Shown here piece after piece: positions 15,623 through 25,003 of a stretch of DNA of 35,595 nucleotides. A program made the translations under genes and the position numbers. The first letter of the stretch is position 1. Each line of letters opens with the position of its first letter. Under the pieces are notes generated by a model that saw only the letters and a list, made by a program, of their open reading frames with translations, searched no databases and was not told the DNA's origin. This stretch comes from a bacterium UBA2219 (GTDB lineage Bacteria > Desulfobacterota > Deferrimicrobia > Deferrimicrobiales > Deferrimicrobiaceae): positions 619-36,213 of the forward strand of contig DCUH01000046.1 in the NCBI GenBank assembly GCA_002327765.1. Reading direction: 5' to 3'.

Positions 15623-17275
15623 ATGAAACGGGCAACGCCGTCGAGCATGATGATCCTGGCAACACTCATCGCGACCCTCGTCTTCGGTCAGGTCCAATCC
15701 GGCCAGACCGTCATGGTCCCGATGCGCGACGGGGTCAAGCTCGCCACGGATGTCCATCTGCCCGCGGGCGAGGGGCCGTGGCCGACCATCCTCGTGATGA
15801 CCCCCTACAACAAGAATGGAGTGGGGGTCTTCGCCGCCGAGACCGGCAAGCGAGGTTATGCCCTGGTCGCCCAGGATTTTCGGGGCCGATTCGCCTCGGA
15901 GGGCGATGATTATCCCGTCTTCCTGCACTGCGGCTGGGGCGAACACCAGGACGGGTACGACACCGTCGAGTGGATCGCCGCTCAAAAATGGTCCAATGGC
16001 AAGGTCGGCGGATGGGGGATCAGCGCCCCCGGCATTGCCCTGAACATGACGGCCCCGACCCGTCCGCCTCACCTGACTTGCTGCTACGTCGGCGTGGCCT
16101 TCTCCAACATGTATTCCCAGGCCGCCTACCAGGGCGGGGCCTTTCGCAAGGGCCTCCTGGAGGACTGGCTCCAGCAGAGCAAGTTCAGTCCCAGGAACCT
16201 CGAATTGTTCCGGGCCCATTCTTGCTACGACGATTTCTGGAAAGCACTCGACCCCGAATGCGTCGCTTCCCAGGTGAACGTTCCGACGATGTTTCTTGGC
16301 GGCTGGTACGACATCTTCGCCGCCGGCTCGATCAATAGTTTTGCCACGATCAACACGCAGGGCGGCGAGGGCGCCCGCGGCAAGTGCCGGCTCGTCATGG
16401 AGCCCTACGGCCACGGCCGCTGCAACGACCTCATCTTTCCCAATGCCGACCATCCGAAGGCGGCCGACATGTGGGGTTGGTTCGACATCTGGCTGAAGAA
16501 CGACGGCAAAGGAGTCGAGCAGATCCCCGACGTGCAGTACTTCGTGATGAGCGATCCGGCCGACCCCAACACACCCGGCAACAAGTGGAAGACGGCCGAC
16601 GACTGGCCAGTCCCCACACAGATGGTGGCGGTCTACTTCCACACGGATAACAAGTTGCGGCTCAAGACCTCGGAGGAGCTCTTCGGCTCGCTGTCCTACA
16701 AATACGACCCGAAGGACCCGGTTCCCACGGTCGGCGGCGCCAACCTGACCGGCACGAAGGGTCCCATGGACCAGCGCGTGGTGGAAGAACGCCCGGATGT
16801 GCTGCTTTTCACATCGCCCGTGTTCGACCGGTACATCGAGTTCACCGGACCCGTCAAGGTCAAGCTGTGGGCCTCTTCAACGGCCCCGGACACCGACTTC
16901 ACCGCCAAGCTGTGCGACGTCTATCCCGATGGGCGAAGCATGATCGTCCTCGACGGTATCCTCCGGGCCGGCCATCGTAACACCATGGAGAAAAGCGAGC
17001 CGATGGAGCCCGGCAAGATCTACGAGCTTGAAATCGATCTGTGGTCCACGAGCCTGGTCGTGGGTCCGGGCCACCGCATTCGCATCGCCATCTCATCGAG
17101 CAATTCGCCCCGCTTCGAGCCCAACCCAAACACGGGTGTTGCATCGGGAGCCGACGGCAAGACCGAAGTCGCCACCAACACGATCTACATGAACGCAAGC
17201 CACCCCTCGCACATCCTGCTTCCGGTCGCAGGGCACTGGCCACCCGCAACCAACGCGGCATCCCCGTCGAAGTAG
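15623..17275 (+). CDS. Secreted CocE/NonD-family hydrolase
   Basis: The ATG at 15623 has GGAG 7 bases upstream; a TTG at 15611 is a less likely alternative. The 550-residue product has a signal peptide (residues 1 to about 26, with MMILATLIATLVFG) and then an X-Pro dipeptidyl-peptidase-like alpha/beta-hydrolase domain. Landmarks are VMTPYNKNG, ALVAQDFRGRFASEG, DGYDTVEWIAAQKWSNGKVG and the nucleophile Ser134 in GGWGISAPG. The C-terminal jelly-roll domain (from about residue 350) holds FTGPVKVKLWASSTAPDTDF and GHRIRIAISSSNSPRFEPN, typical of this family. It should cut acyl or peptidyl ester or amide bonds outside the cytoplasm; the substrate is unknown. It is a single-gene unit ending at a strong hairpin. 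Confidence 0.92.
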   Translation: MKRATPSSMMILATLIATLVFGQVQSGQTVMVPMRDGVKLATDVHLPAGEGPWPTILVMTPYNKNGVGVFAAETGKRGYALVAQDFRGRFASEGDDYPVFLHCGWGEHQDGYDTVEWIAAQKWSNGKVGGWGISAPGIALNMTAPTRPPHLTCCYVGVAFSNMYSQAAYQGGAFRKGLLEDWLQQSKFSPRNLELFRAHSCYDDFWKALDPECVASQVNVPTMFLGGWYDIFAAGSINSFATINTQGGEGARGKCRLVMEPYGHGRCNDLIFPNADHPKAADMWGWFDIWLKNDGKGVEQIPDVQYFVMSDPADPNTPGNKWKTADDWPVPTQMVAVYFHTDNKLRLKTSEELFGSLSYKYDPKDPVPTVGGANLTGTKGPMDQRVVEERPDVLLFTSPVFDRYIEFTGPVKVKLWASSTAPDTDFTAKLCDVYPDGRSMIVLDGILRAGHRNTMEKSEPMEPGKIYELEIDLWSTSLVVGPGHRIRIAISSSNSPRFEPNPNTGVASGADGKTEVATNTIYMNASHPSHILLPVAGHWPPATNAASPSK

Positions 17276-17294
17276 CACAGAATTGATGAAGGAT

Positions 17295-17350
17295 AATTGA
17301 TGATTGAGGTGGTGGAGTTGCAGTCTGCGCTCTCTGAAGAATCATCAATT
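17295..17350. repeat. AATTGATGATT inverted repeat with extra related units
   Basis: AATTGATGATT (17295-17305) is perfectly inverted by AATCATCAATT (17340-17350). AATTGATGA also occurs just before, at 17281-17289, and related units (TCAATCATC, TCGTCAAT) follow to 17370. This AT-rich cluster stands out sharply from its surroundings. It may be a small mobile palindromic repeat or a binding site. Confidence 0.55.
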
Positions 17351-17375
17351 GTCAATCATCGATCGTCAATAGAAC

Positions 17376-17443
17376 GGGGCAAGGCTCCCGTCTTCCGCTA
17401 ATGAATCTGCAACAGCCCGAGATTCAGACGAGAGCCTCGCCCC
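17376..17443. terminator. Large stem-loop between convergent genes
   Basis: The arm 17376-17392 (GGGGC-A-AGGCTC-C-CGTC) pairs with 17427-17443 (GACG-A-GAGCCT-C-GCCCC), with two single mismatches. An inner pair TGAATC (17402-17407) / GATTCA (17421-17426) extends it. It lies between the converging hydrolase and glutamate dehydrogenase genes and could stop transcription from both sides, though no clear T-tract follows. Its GCAAGG/CCTCGC parts match the short hairpins of the 3.4-3.9 kb region. Confidence 0.5.
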
Positions 17444-17503
17444 TTCCCAGGCATCGATGCCCGGGCCTGATAATCGAGAGGAAAGCAGCCATGGAGAGCC
17501 GGC

Positions 17504-18850
17504 TTAGACGTAGCCCTGCTGGACCATGGCGTCCGCGACCTTGACGAATCCGGCGATATTCGCGCCCTTCACGTAGTTGACGAACCCGTTCTCCCGGCCG
17601 TACTTGACACAGTTCTCGTGAATCGAGTGCATGATCGTTCGCAGTTGCGCGTCGACATCCTCGCGGGAACGGCGCATGCAGCCGGCGTTCTGGTTCATCT
17701 CGAGGCCGGACACCGCGACGCCGCCGGCGTTGGCCGCCTTGCCGGGACCGTACAGGATCTTGGCGTCGAGGAAGACCTCGACCGCATCGGCGTGCGACGG
17801 CATGTTCGCCCCCTCGCTGACGCAGTAGCACCCGTTTTGCACCAATTGGCGAGCGTCGTCTTCCTCGATTTCATTCTGCGTGGCGCTCGGGAACGCCAGA
17901 TCGCACGGCACGCTCCACGGACGCTTGCCGGCCAGGTACTGGGCCCCTTTGAAATGGTTGGCGTACTCGCTGATCCGCCCGCGACGGACGTTCTTGAGCT
18001 CCATGACCCACGCCAGCTTCTCCCCGCTGATCCCGTCCATATCCACGATCGTGCCGTTCGAATCGGACAGCGTGACGACCCTCGCGCCGAGCGTGTTGAG
18101 TTTCTCGACGGTGTACTGCGCCACATTGCCGGAGCCCGAGACCGCGGCGGTCTTGCCCTGGACGCTCTCGCCGCGAGTGCTGAGCATGTCGTTGGCGAAG
18201 TACACGGCGCCGTACCCGGTCGCCTCGGGACGCAGGTTCGAGCCGCCCCAGTTGAGGCTCTTGCCGGTCAGGGCGCCGTCGAACCGGCGAGTGAGCTTGC
18301 GATACTGGCCGAAGAGGTAGCCGATCTCCCGGCCGCCGACGCCGATGTCGCCCGCGGGAACGTCGGTGTGCTCGCCGATGATCCGGTAGAGCTCCGTCAT
18401 GAAGCTCTGGCAGAACCGCATCACCTCGCCGTTCGACTTCCCCTTGGGGTCGAAGTCGGAGCCGCCCTTGGCGCCGCCGATCGGAAGGCCGGTGAGGGAG
18501 TTCTTGAAGATCTGCTCGAAGCCCAGGAACTTGATGATCCCGAGGTAGACGGAGGGGTGGAACCGCAGCCCCCCCTTGTAGGGGCCCAGAGCGCTGTTGA
18601 ACTGGATCCGGAAGCCCCGGTTGATCTGCACCTGGCCGTTGTCGTCCACCCAGGGAACCCGGAAGATGGTCTGCCGCTCGGGCTCGCAGATCCGCTCGAT
18701 GATCTTGGCCTCGGCGAACTCGGGGTACTTCACCAGCACGGGGGCGACGGACTCGAGCACTTCCTTGACCGCCTGGTGGAACTCCACCTCGCCGGGGTTC
18801 CGCTTGACGACATCCTGGAAAATCAGCTCCACGCGTTCCGATAACGGCAT
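17504..18850 (-). CDS. gdhA: NADP-type glutamate dehydrogenase, mosaic in codon use
   Basis: The product (448 residues, usual length) makes glutamate from 2-oxoglutarate and ammonium in the cytoplasm. Visible landmarks are the substrate region ALGPYKGGLRFHPSV, the catalytic-lysine segment PIGGAKGGSDFDPKGKSN, DVPAGDIGVGGREIGYLFGQ, the Rossmann motif VSGSGNVAQY, and SEGANMP near the C-terminus. The start at 18850 follows AAGGAGGAAG. Codon use changes inside the gene. From 18850 to about 18310 almost every codon ends in G or C and Arg is mostly CGG. From there to the stop TAT, ACT, CGT, AAA, GAT, CAT, CAA and TTG appear regularly, as in the left-hand genes. The change falls in the most conserved part, so the gene may be a hybrid of two orthologues. 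The protein frame is intact. Confidence 0.95.
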   Translation of the reverse strand: MPLSERVELIFQDVVKRNPGEVEFHQAVKEVLESVAPVLVKYPEFAEAKIIERICEPERQTIFRVPWVDDNGQVQINRGFRIQFNSALGPYKGGLRFHPSVYLGIIKFLGFEQIFKNSLTGLPIGGAKGGSDFDPKGKSNGEVMRFCQSFMTELYRIIGEHTDVPAGDIGVGGREIGYLFGQYRKLTRRFDGALTGKSLNWGGSNLRPEATGYGAVYFANDMLSTRGESVQGKTAAVSGSGNVAQYTVEKLNTLGARVVTLSDSNGTIVDMDGISGEKLAWVMELKNVRRGRISEYANHFKGAQYLAGKRPWSVPCDLAFPSATQNEIEEDDARQLVQNGCYCVSEGANMPSHADAVEVFLDAKILYGPGKAANAGGVAVSGLEMNQNAGCMRRSREDVDAQLRTIMHSIHENCVKYGRENGFVNYVKGANIAGFVKVADAMVQQGYV

Positions 18851-18910
18851 CTTCTTCCTCCTTGGGCTTCCTTCGGGGGTTTCGCGGCGGGTCGGGCCGC
18901 CGCATCCCCT

Positions 18911-18938
18911 AATCTACCCCGTGCCGCCCCCGGGTCAA
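18911..18938 (-). promoter_or_regulatory. Promoter for gdhA
   Basis: On the - strand TTGACC (18938-18933) and TAGATT (18916-18911) are 16 bases apart, about 60 bases before the gdhA start. This promoter lies next to the three-fold repeat used by the opposite gene. Confidence 0.45.
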
Positions 18939-18948
18939 CAAAAAGCTG

Positions 18949-18978
18949 CATAATCGGGTATAATCGGACATAATCCTT
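18949..18978 (+). promoter_or_regulatory. Three 10-bp direct repeats over the fic promoter
   Basis: CATAATCGGG, TATAATCGGA and CATAATCCTT follow one another at exactly 10-bp spacing, so a protein would meet the same face of the helix each time. The middle unit contains a perfect TATAAT box (18959-18964) with TCAACA 18 bases before it, giving a likely start near 18971. A regulator binding the repeats would block this promoter. The Fic-fold protein itself ends in a winged-helix-like segment and is a candidate. Confidence 0.5.
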
Positions 18979-19000
18979 CCCTCCGACGAGGTGACGGCTT

Positions 19001-20005
19001 TTGCAGGAACGGTTCGACCAGCGCCTCCGCGCGATTCCCGGCTCGGCCCTCCACGCCGTCGTCCTGCGGACGGCGCAGGCCGAGGCGTTCCGCGGGTGGT
19101 GGGAAGGAACGGGGAAGCCCTCGGGGCCGATGAGGGACCGGATCCTCGCCGAAACGGCCGCGGAATCCGCCCGGTCGGCCACCCGCCTGGCGACGCGCGC
19201 CGCGCAGGCCGAGGAGGCGGGGTACGCGGAGACGCTGCGCGCCGTGTACGAGGGATACGCGGAGATGCCTCCCGGCGAGGACCGGGTGCGGGCACTCCAC
19301 GCGGGGATCTTCCGGAAAAGCCCGGAGATCCGCCACCAGGCGGGAAAGTACAAGACGGCATCGGCGGAGTCGGCCTTCGTGCGGTGGGGGGTGGAGCCGG
19401 TTGCGCTGCGCGCTCCCGGCCCCCTGCTCGTGCCGGCGCAGATGGAGACCCTTTCCGCGTGGTTCGCGTCGCGGATCGGCGGGGAGGAGTTCCACCCGCT
19501 TCTCGTCGCGGCGGCGTACCTGCTCGAGTTCCTCGCCATCCGCCCGTTCGCCGAGGGGAACCACCGCACGGGACGGCTGCTCATGAATCTCCTGCTGATG
19601 CGATGCGGGCACACCTGCATGCCGTACGCCTCCCTCGACCGGGCCGTGAGCGGGGAGTGGACGGAATACCACCTCGCGCTGCGGAGAAGCCAGGCCAGCC
19701 GCAACCTGCCCAGGCCCGACATCTCGCCCTACCTGGTGAGCTTCCTCGACGTGCTGCTCCTCCAGCAGCGCGCGGCCCGGGAGACGCTGGGCCGCCAGGC
19801 CTGCGAGGCGAAGCTTTCGCGGAACCAGGCCGCCGTCCTCGCGATCGCCGCGCGCGACGGCGAGGTGACCAACCGGAAGGCGGCGGCGGAGGTCGGCATG
19901 CCCCGGGAGACGGCGAAGCAGACGCTCAACCGGCTTTCGGCGCTTGGGGCGCTCCGCCGGATGGGGTTCGGGAGGGCGACGCGGTACCGCCTGCCGGACA
20001 GGTAG
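19001..20005 (+). CDS. Fic/DOC-fold protein with winged-helix C-terminus, catalytic His replaced
   Basis: The start is a TTG at 19001 behind GAGGTGA. The 334-residue product has an N-terminal helical part with a PSGPMRDRILAETA segment and a Fic core at about residues 90-230. The signature reads IRPFAEGNHRTGR at 180-192, where active enzymes have HPFxEGNGRxxR: the catalytic His is Arg181 and the second Gly is His188. AMP transfer by the classic mechanism is therefore doubtful. After the core, residues about 270-334 form a winged helix (QAAVLAIAARDGEVTNRKAAAE then KQTLNRLSALGALRRMG). No S/TxxxEG inhibitory motif was found. A DNA-binding regulator with a Fic-derived sensor is a reasonable inference. 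It is transcribed away from gdhA and ends 4 bases before the convergent ATP-grasp gene. Confidence 0.85.
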   Translation: MQERFDQRLRAIPGSALHAVVLRTAQAEAFRGWWEGTGKPSGPMRDRILAETAAESARSATRLATRAAQAEEAGYAETLRAVYEGYAEMPPGEDRVRALHAGIFRKSPEIRHQAGKYKTASAESAFVRWGVEPVALRAPGPLLVPAQMETLSAWFASRIGGEEFHPLLVAAAYLLEFLAIRPFAEGNHRTGRLLMNLLLMRCGHTCMPYASLDRAVSGEWTEYHLALRRSQASRNLPRPDISPYLVSFLDVLLLQQRAARETLGRQACEAKLSRNQAAVLAIAARDGEVTNRKAAAEVGMPRETAKQTLNRLSALGALRRMGFGRATRYRLPDR

Positions 20006-20009
20006 GGGC

Positions 20010-22646
20010 CTAGCGCCCCTCCGGAAAAACGCCCATGTAGCAGACGGCGCGCTGCCGGAAGGAGTCGGCGTTGAGGCAGAGCGACTTCCCGCCCCGGGAG
20101 CCGGGCAGGTCGATGACGCGGACGACCCCGGCCCACTCCGCGTCTTCGGGGAGAAGCTCCGGGAGCAGGTTCCGGCGCTCCTCGAGGAACTCCCGGTTCA
20201 GCACGTCCTTCCCCCGCCCGGGCTGGACCGCCATGTACAGCACGTCGGACTCCACCAGGTCGTTGAAGAAGTGCGTCCCCAGGGAAACGTCGGGCACCAC
20301 CTCCAGCTCCCCGCCGACGATCTCGCAGATCACGGAGGCCGTTTCGATCTCCGCGAACGAGACCGTGACGCCCAGCGAGGAGGTGCTCGTCCCCCACCGG
20401 CCCGGCCCCAGCAGCAGGATCGCCGCCGGGCCCGGCGGCGGCGGCGCATGCATCACGCGCCCGACCAGGCGCGCCACGGACCCGCGCTCCCGGACGGGGA
20501 CGGCCGCGTAGGCCGCCGGGTCCACGCAAACCACCCGGCCGATCCGCATCAGCGAGCTGCGCCCGATGATCGGCCCCCCGGTCGAAAGCAGGAGCGACTT
20601 CCGGGCGATCCGCGCCGGCGGATCGACGATCTTGCCCCCCTCCTTCACCTGGAGCGGGCGGCACTGGACGAGGTTGATCTTCCACCGCCCGTCGGGAAGG
20701 AAGTTCGCCGTGAATTCCGTGTCCACGGGATAACTGTACGCGTCCCGAAGGGTGGAAAGCATCCGGCGCATCTCCGACGGAAAGGAGGTCTCCGAGAGCA
20801 GCCGGTCGAAGGTCAGCACCCACCCTTCCGGCACGCGGCGCGGCAGATCGTCCACGCTCCGGGCCAGGGCGCTGCGGCGGGAGGCGTACAGGTCGACCGG
20901 CAGGTCCGGCGACCCCCGGAGCACCTCCTCGACCGGCTTCGAGGCGAAGCGGTTCGCCGAGAGGTCGAGCAGGTCCATCTTCCGCTGGGAACTTCCGCCC
21001 GCCCCGCGGTCCCCTTCCCGGTCGGGCCTCCGGAGCGGCGCGTTGAGCGACACCAGCCGGGTGTAGTCGTCGTCCGACCGGTCCACCGCGCGCGTGCCCA
21101 GCCCGAACACCAGCCGAAGCACCCCCGCGGCGGGATCGATCTGCTCGCTCCACACGTAGGGGTTGTCGGAGAGCCCCACCCCGGCCACCTGAGGGTAGAA
21201 CAGCTCCCCGTGGAGGCCGCCCGACACCCGCTGGACCAGGAGCGCCATCTGCTCGTCCCGGTCGATGAGCCCCCGGTGCGCCCGGTAGAGGAGCGCCTCC
21301 TCGCTCATCGTGCTGGCGTAGACCTCTCGAACGGCGGCAAGGAACGTCTCGAGCCGCTCCTGGGGCGAGCCCTGGTTCGGGCAGAAGACACTGTCGTACT
21401 TCCCCGTGAAGGCGTTCCCGAAGCTGTCCTCCAGCAGGCTGCTCGAGCGCACGATGATCGGCGACTGGCCGAAATACTCGAGCATCGATACGAACTGCTT
21501 CACGGCGAACGAAGGGAACGTCCCCGCGCGGACCCGCTCCCGGGCCGCCGCCGCGCCGGAGAGGTACGTCCCGGGGTTGCGCTGCTCGCGCCGCGCGTGC
21601 CAGCAGCCGTTGCGGACGAGGAAGGTGTAGAAGACGTCGGAGCCGATGAAGAAGGAGTCGTGCTTCTCGAGCCGCTCGGCCCAGGCGGGGTCGGCCTTCG
21701 AAAGGATGGCGCGGGCCAGGAGCATGCCGACGGATTTCCCCCCGATCAGCCCGGTGCCGATCATCCGCCGCCGGATGGCGCGCAGGTCGGCGGGCTCGAG
21801 CCACCGGGACGCCAGGTCGATCAGCCGTTCGTCCCGGGTCACCATCATCCGCAGGTCCCGCAGGAAGGTCCCGGACGCGTCTCCTCCCGGGACCTCCCCC
21901 GGCGAAGCCCCCTCGGGCTGCACCCTCTCCTGGAGGAACTTCCGGTCCCAGAGGTCCAGGGTCCGGGGAACGGCGTCCGCCCGGCGACGATCGTGGTCGC
22001 CCAGCACCTCCGAAAGGACCGCGCTCTCGGTGACGGGCTGGAACGACTCGCCCTCCCACCGGTGCGGCAGGTACATCGTGGTCGAGTGGCGCCGGTCGAC
22101 TTTCAGCGGGTGGATGTACATCCGCTTCTCGTGGCGGAAGACGTCGATCAGGATCTGCGTCGTGCCGCGGATGGCCGAGACGCAGTCGATGGAGTGCCCG
22201 TCCCGCAGCAGCGCGAAGTAGGTGAACGTCTCCATCTCGTAGAGGTAGGGGCAGGTGACCATGAAGAAATTGCCGAGCATCAGGTCGCTGTACCAGTCGG
22301 CGGCCAGGTCCGACAGGCAGTCGAAGACGTAGCAGGCGCCCTTCCCCGCCTCCTCGATCACCTTGTGGATCCGGGCCGTGAAGGTCTCGAACCCCGCTTC
22401 GGGGTTCAGGCGGTGGATTTCCGCCCCGCTCCCCTCCGCCACCAGCTCCGGGTGGCGGGCGAACCGGAAGTACACGAGGCGTCTCTCAGCGGCGAGCGCC
22501 GAGGCGACGAAGGACCGGACGAAGGGCTTGTAGTTGTCGACCGTCTCCACCTGCCAGACGACGTTGTCGCCGGCCAGCAGGCCGTTGAGTACGCGGTCCA
22601 GGAACGGCATCCCCGTGTCGGCCATGAAAACGGTTTGCTCGGGCAA
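20010..22646 (-). CDS. KaiC-like (P-loop lost) / PEP-synthase-type ATP-grasp fusion protein
   Basis: The preferred start is a TTG at 22646 with GGAGG 6 bases upstream (ATG at 22625 has none), giving 878 residues. Residues about 8-215 resemble a KaiC/RadA-like core (GMPFLDRVLNGLLAGDNVVW, Walker B-like YVFDCLSDLAADW). However, the P-loop position reads VETVDNYKPF, so ATP binding there is lost. From about residue 270 a pyruvate-phosphate-dikinase N-terminal domain follows, with GGKSVGMLLARAI, IIVRSSSLLEDSFGNAFTGK, VWSEQIDPAAGVLRLV and the closing INLVQCRPLQ, so the ATP-grasp site looks intact. About 240 further residues contain GPGRWGTSTSSLGVTVSF. Neither the phosphohistidine swivel domain nor the PEP barrel is present. 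The gene begins 17 bases after hypE and is last in the hyp operon. Function unknown; phosphorylating a protein or small molecule is inference. Confidence 0.85.
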   Translation of the reverse strand: MPEQTVFMADTGMPFLDRVLNGLLAGDNVVWQVETVDNYKPFVRSFVASALAAERRLVYFRFARHPELVAEGSGAEIHRLNPEAGFETFTARIHKVIEEAGKGACYVFDCLSDLAADWYSDLMLGNFFMVTCPYLYEMETFTYFALLRDGHSIDCVSAIRGTTQILIDVFRHEKRMYIHPLKVDRRHSTTMYLPHRWEGESFQPVTESAVLSEVLGDHDRRRADAVPRTLDLWDRKFLQERVQPEGASPGEVPGGDASGTFLRDLRMMVTRDERLIDLASRWLEPADLRAIRRRMIGTGLIGGKSVGMLLARAILSKADPAWAERLEKHDSFFIGSDVFYTFLVRNGCWHARREQRNPGTYLSGAAAARERVRAGTFPSFAVKQFVSMLEYFGQSPIIVRSSSLLEDSFGNAFTGKYDSVFCPNQGSPQERLETFLAAVREVYASTMSEEALLYRAHRGLIDRDEQMALLVQRVSGGLHGELFYPQVAGVGLSDNPYVWSEQIDPAAGVLRLVFGLGTRAVDRSDDDYTRLVSLNAPLRRPDREGDRGAGGSSQRKMDLLDLSANRFASKPVEEVLRGSPDLPVDLYASRRSALARSVDDLPRRVPEGWVLTFDRLLSETSFPSEMRRMLSTLRDAYSYPVDTEFTANFLPDGRWKINLVQCRPLQVKEGGKIVDPPARIARKSLLLSTGGPIIGRSSLMRIGRVVCVDPAAYAAVPVRERGSVARLVGRVMHAPPPPGPAAILLLGPGRWGTSTSSLGVTVSFAEIETASVICEIVGGELEVVPDVSLGTHFFNDLVESDVLYMAVQPGRGKDVLNREFLEERRNLLPELLPEDAEWAGVVRVIDLPGSRGGKSLCLNADSFRQRAVCYMGVFPEGR

Positions 22647-22663
22647 GGGAGACCTCCAGGGGG

Positions 22664-23688
<1,025 letters not shown>

Positions 23689-23692
<4 letters not shown>

Positions 23693-24783
23693 TGGAGGGT
23701 TCCGCCGTACTTGTAATAGGCCGCGCACGTCCCCTCGCTGCTGACCATGCAGGGGCCGACCGGCTCCTCCGGGACGCACGCCTTCCCGAAAAGCGGGCAG
23801 CCGTCGGGGAGGATCTTCCCCTTCAGCACGTCGCCGCATCGGCATCCCGTGTCCTCCTCCGAGAAGACCACGGGCACGCCGTGCTTTTTCTCGGCGTCGA
23901 AGGACGCGTACCGGTCCGAGATCCGCAGCCCCGAGCCGGGGATGACGCCGATGCCGCGCCACCCCGTGTCGCACGGGGCGAAGACCTCGCGGATCAGCTC
24001 CTGCGCCTTCCGGTTCCCCGAGGCCGTCACGCCGCGCGAATAGGCGTTCTCCACACTGGGCGCGCCCTCTTTCCTCTGCAGCACCAGCATCGATATTCCC
24101 AGCAGGATATCGAGCGGCTCGAAGCCGGCGACCACGCAGGGGATGCGGTGCTCCGACGCCAGCCCGCGGTAGGCGTCCGCGCCGATGATGGTGGAGACGT
24201 GGCCCGGGCACAGGAACCCCTCGATCCGGATCTCCGGGTCCCCCGCCAGGAGCGCCATCGCCTCGGGGATCGTCCGGACCGAAGAGAGGACCGAGAAATT
24301 CCTCACGCCCAGCCCCGCGGCGGTCCTGATCGCCCCCCCGATGGCGGGGGCCGTCGTCTCGAACCCCACCCCCAGGAAGACGAACTCCCGATCCGGAGAC
24401 GCGGCGGCCATGGAGACCGCGTCGAGGGGTGAATAGACCACGCGGATGTCGAGCCCCTTCCCCCGCTCCTTCTCCAGCGAGGAGGACTTCCCGGGGACCC
24501 GGAGCATGTCGCCGAAGGACGCCAGGGTGACGCCCGGCCGGCTTCCCAGCGCGATCGCGGCGTCCACGTAGCCGTCGGGGGTGACGCAGACGGGGCACCC
24601 CGGGCCGGATACCATCGAGACGGCACCGGCGAGGAGGGAGCGGATCCCGCTGCGCGCGATGGACACCGTGTGCGTGCCGCACACCTCCATGATGCGCATG
24701 GGAGCACCCCCCGCGTCCCGCCGGATCCTCTCGACCAGGGCGCGGGCGGCCGCCGGGTCGCGGAAATCGTCAATGTACTTCAT
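23689..24783 (-). CDS. hypD: Hydrogenase maturation protein HypD
   Basis: HypD is the iron-sulfur scaffold on which Fe(CN)2CO is assembled together with HypC. The 364-residue product shows the conserved cysteine motifs MEVCGTHT, GPGCPVCVTP, a GHVST-type segment (CPGHVSTIIG), and a C-terminal cluster region with CGDVLKG, CPLFGKAC and GPCMVSSEGTCAAYYKYGG. The gene overlaps the end of hypC by 14 bases and the start of hypE by 4 bases. All residues expected for the [4Fe-4S] cluster appear present. Confidence 0.97.
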
Positions 24784-24997
24784 CGGCTTCCATGATGTCC
24801 CGGATCAGGGCCAGCGTCTGCTGCGCGTCTTCCTCGGAGAGCTTCTCGATGGCGAACCCGGCGTGGATGATCACCCATTCGCCAACGGAGGCGCCGTCGA
24901 GGAGCATCAGGGAAACCTCCCTCTGCATCCCCCCGAGCTCGATCGTGGCGTTGTCGCCCTGGATGGACAGGATCTTCGTGGGAATCGCCAGGCACAT
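24770..24997 (-). CDS. hypC: Hydrogenase maturation chaperone HypC
   Basis: A 75-residue OB-fold chaperone that carries the iron between HypD and the hydrogenase large subunit. It begins MCLAIPTKI, where Cys2, exposed after removal of Met, is the iron ligand, and includes VGEWVIIHAGFAIEKLSEEDA, the standard HypC core. It starts 6 bases after the hypF stop and overlaps hypD by 14 bases. Confidence 0.96.
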   Translation of the reverse strand: MCLAIPTKILSIQGDNATIELGGMQREVSLMLLDGASVGEWVIIHAGFAIEKLSEEDAQQTLALIRDIMEADEVH

Positions 24998-25003
24998 CGG
25001 TTT

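Noticed and set aside
17281..17443. CRISPR array
   Set aside because: The repeats are short, irregular and inverted; there are no equal spacers and no cas genes.
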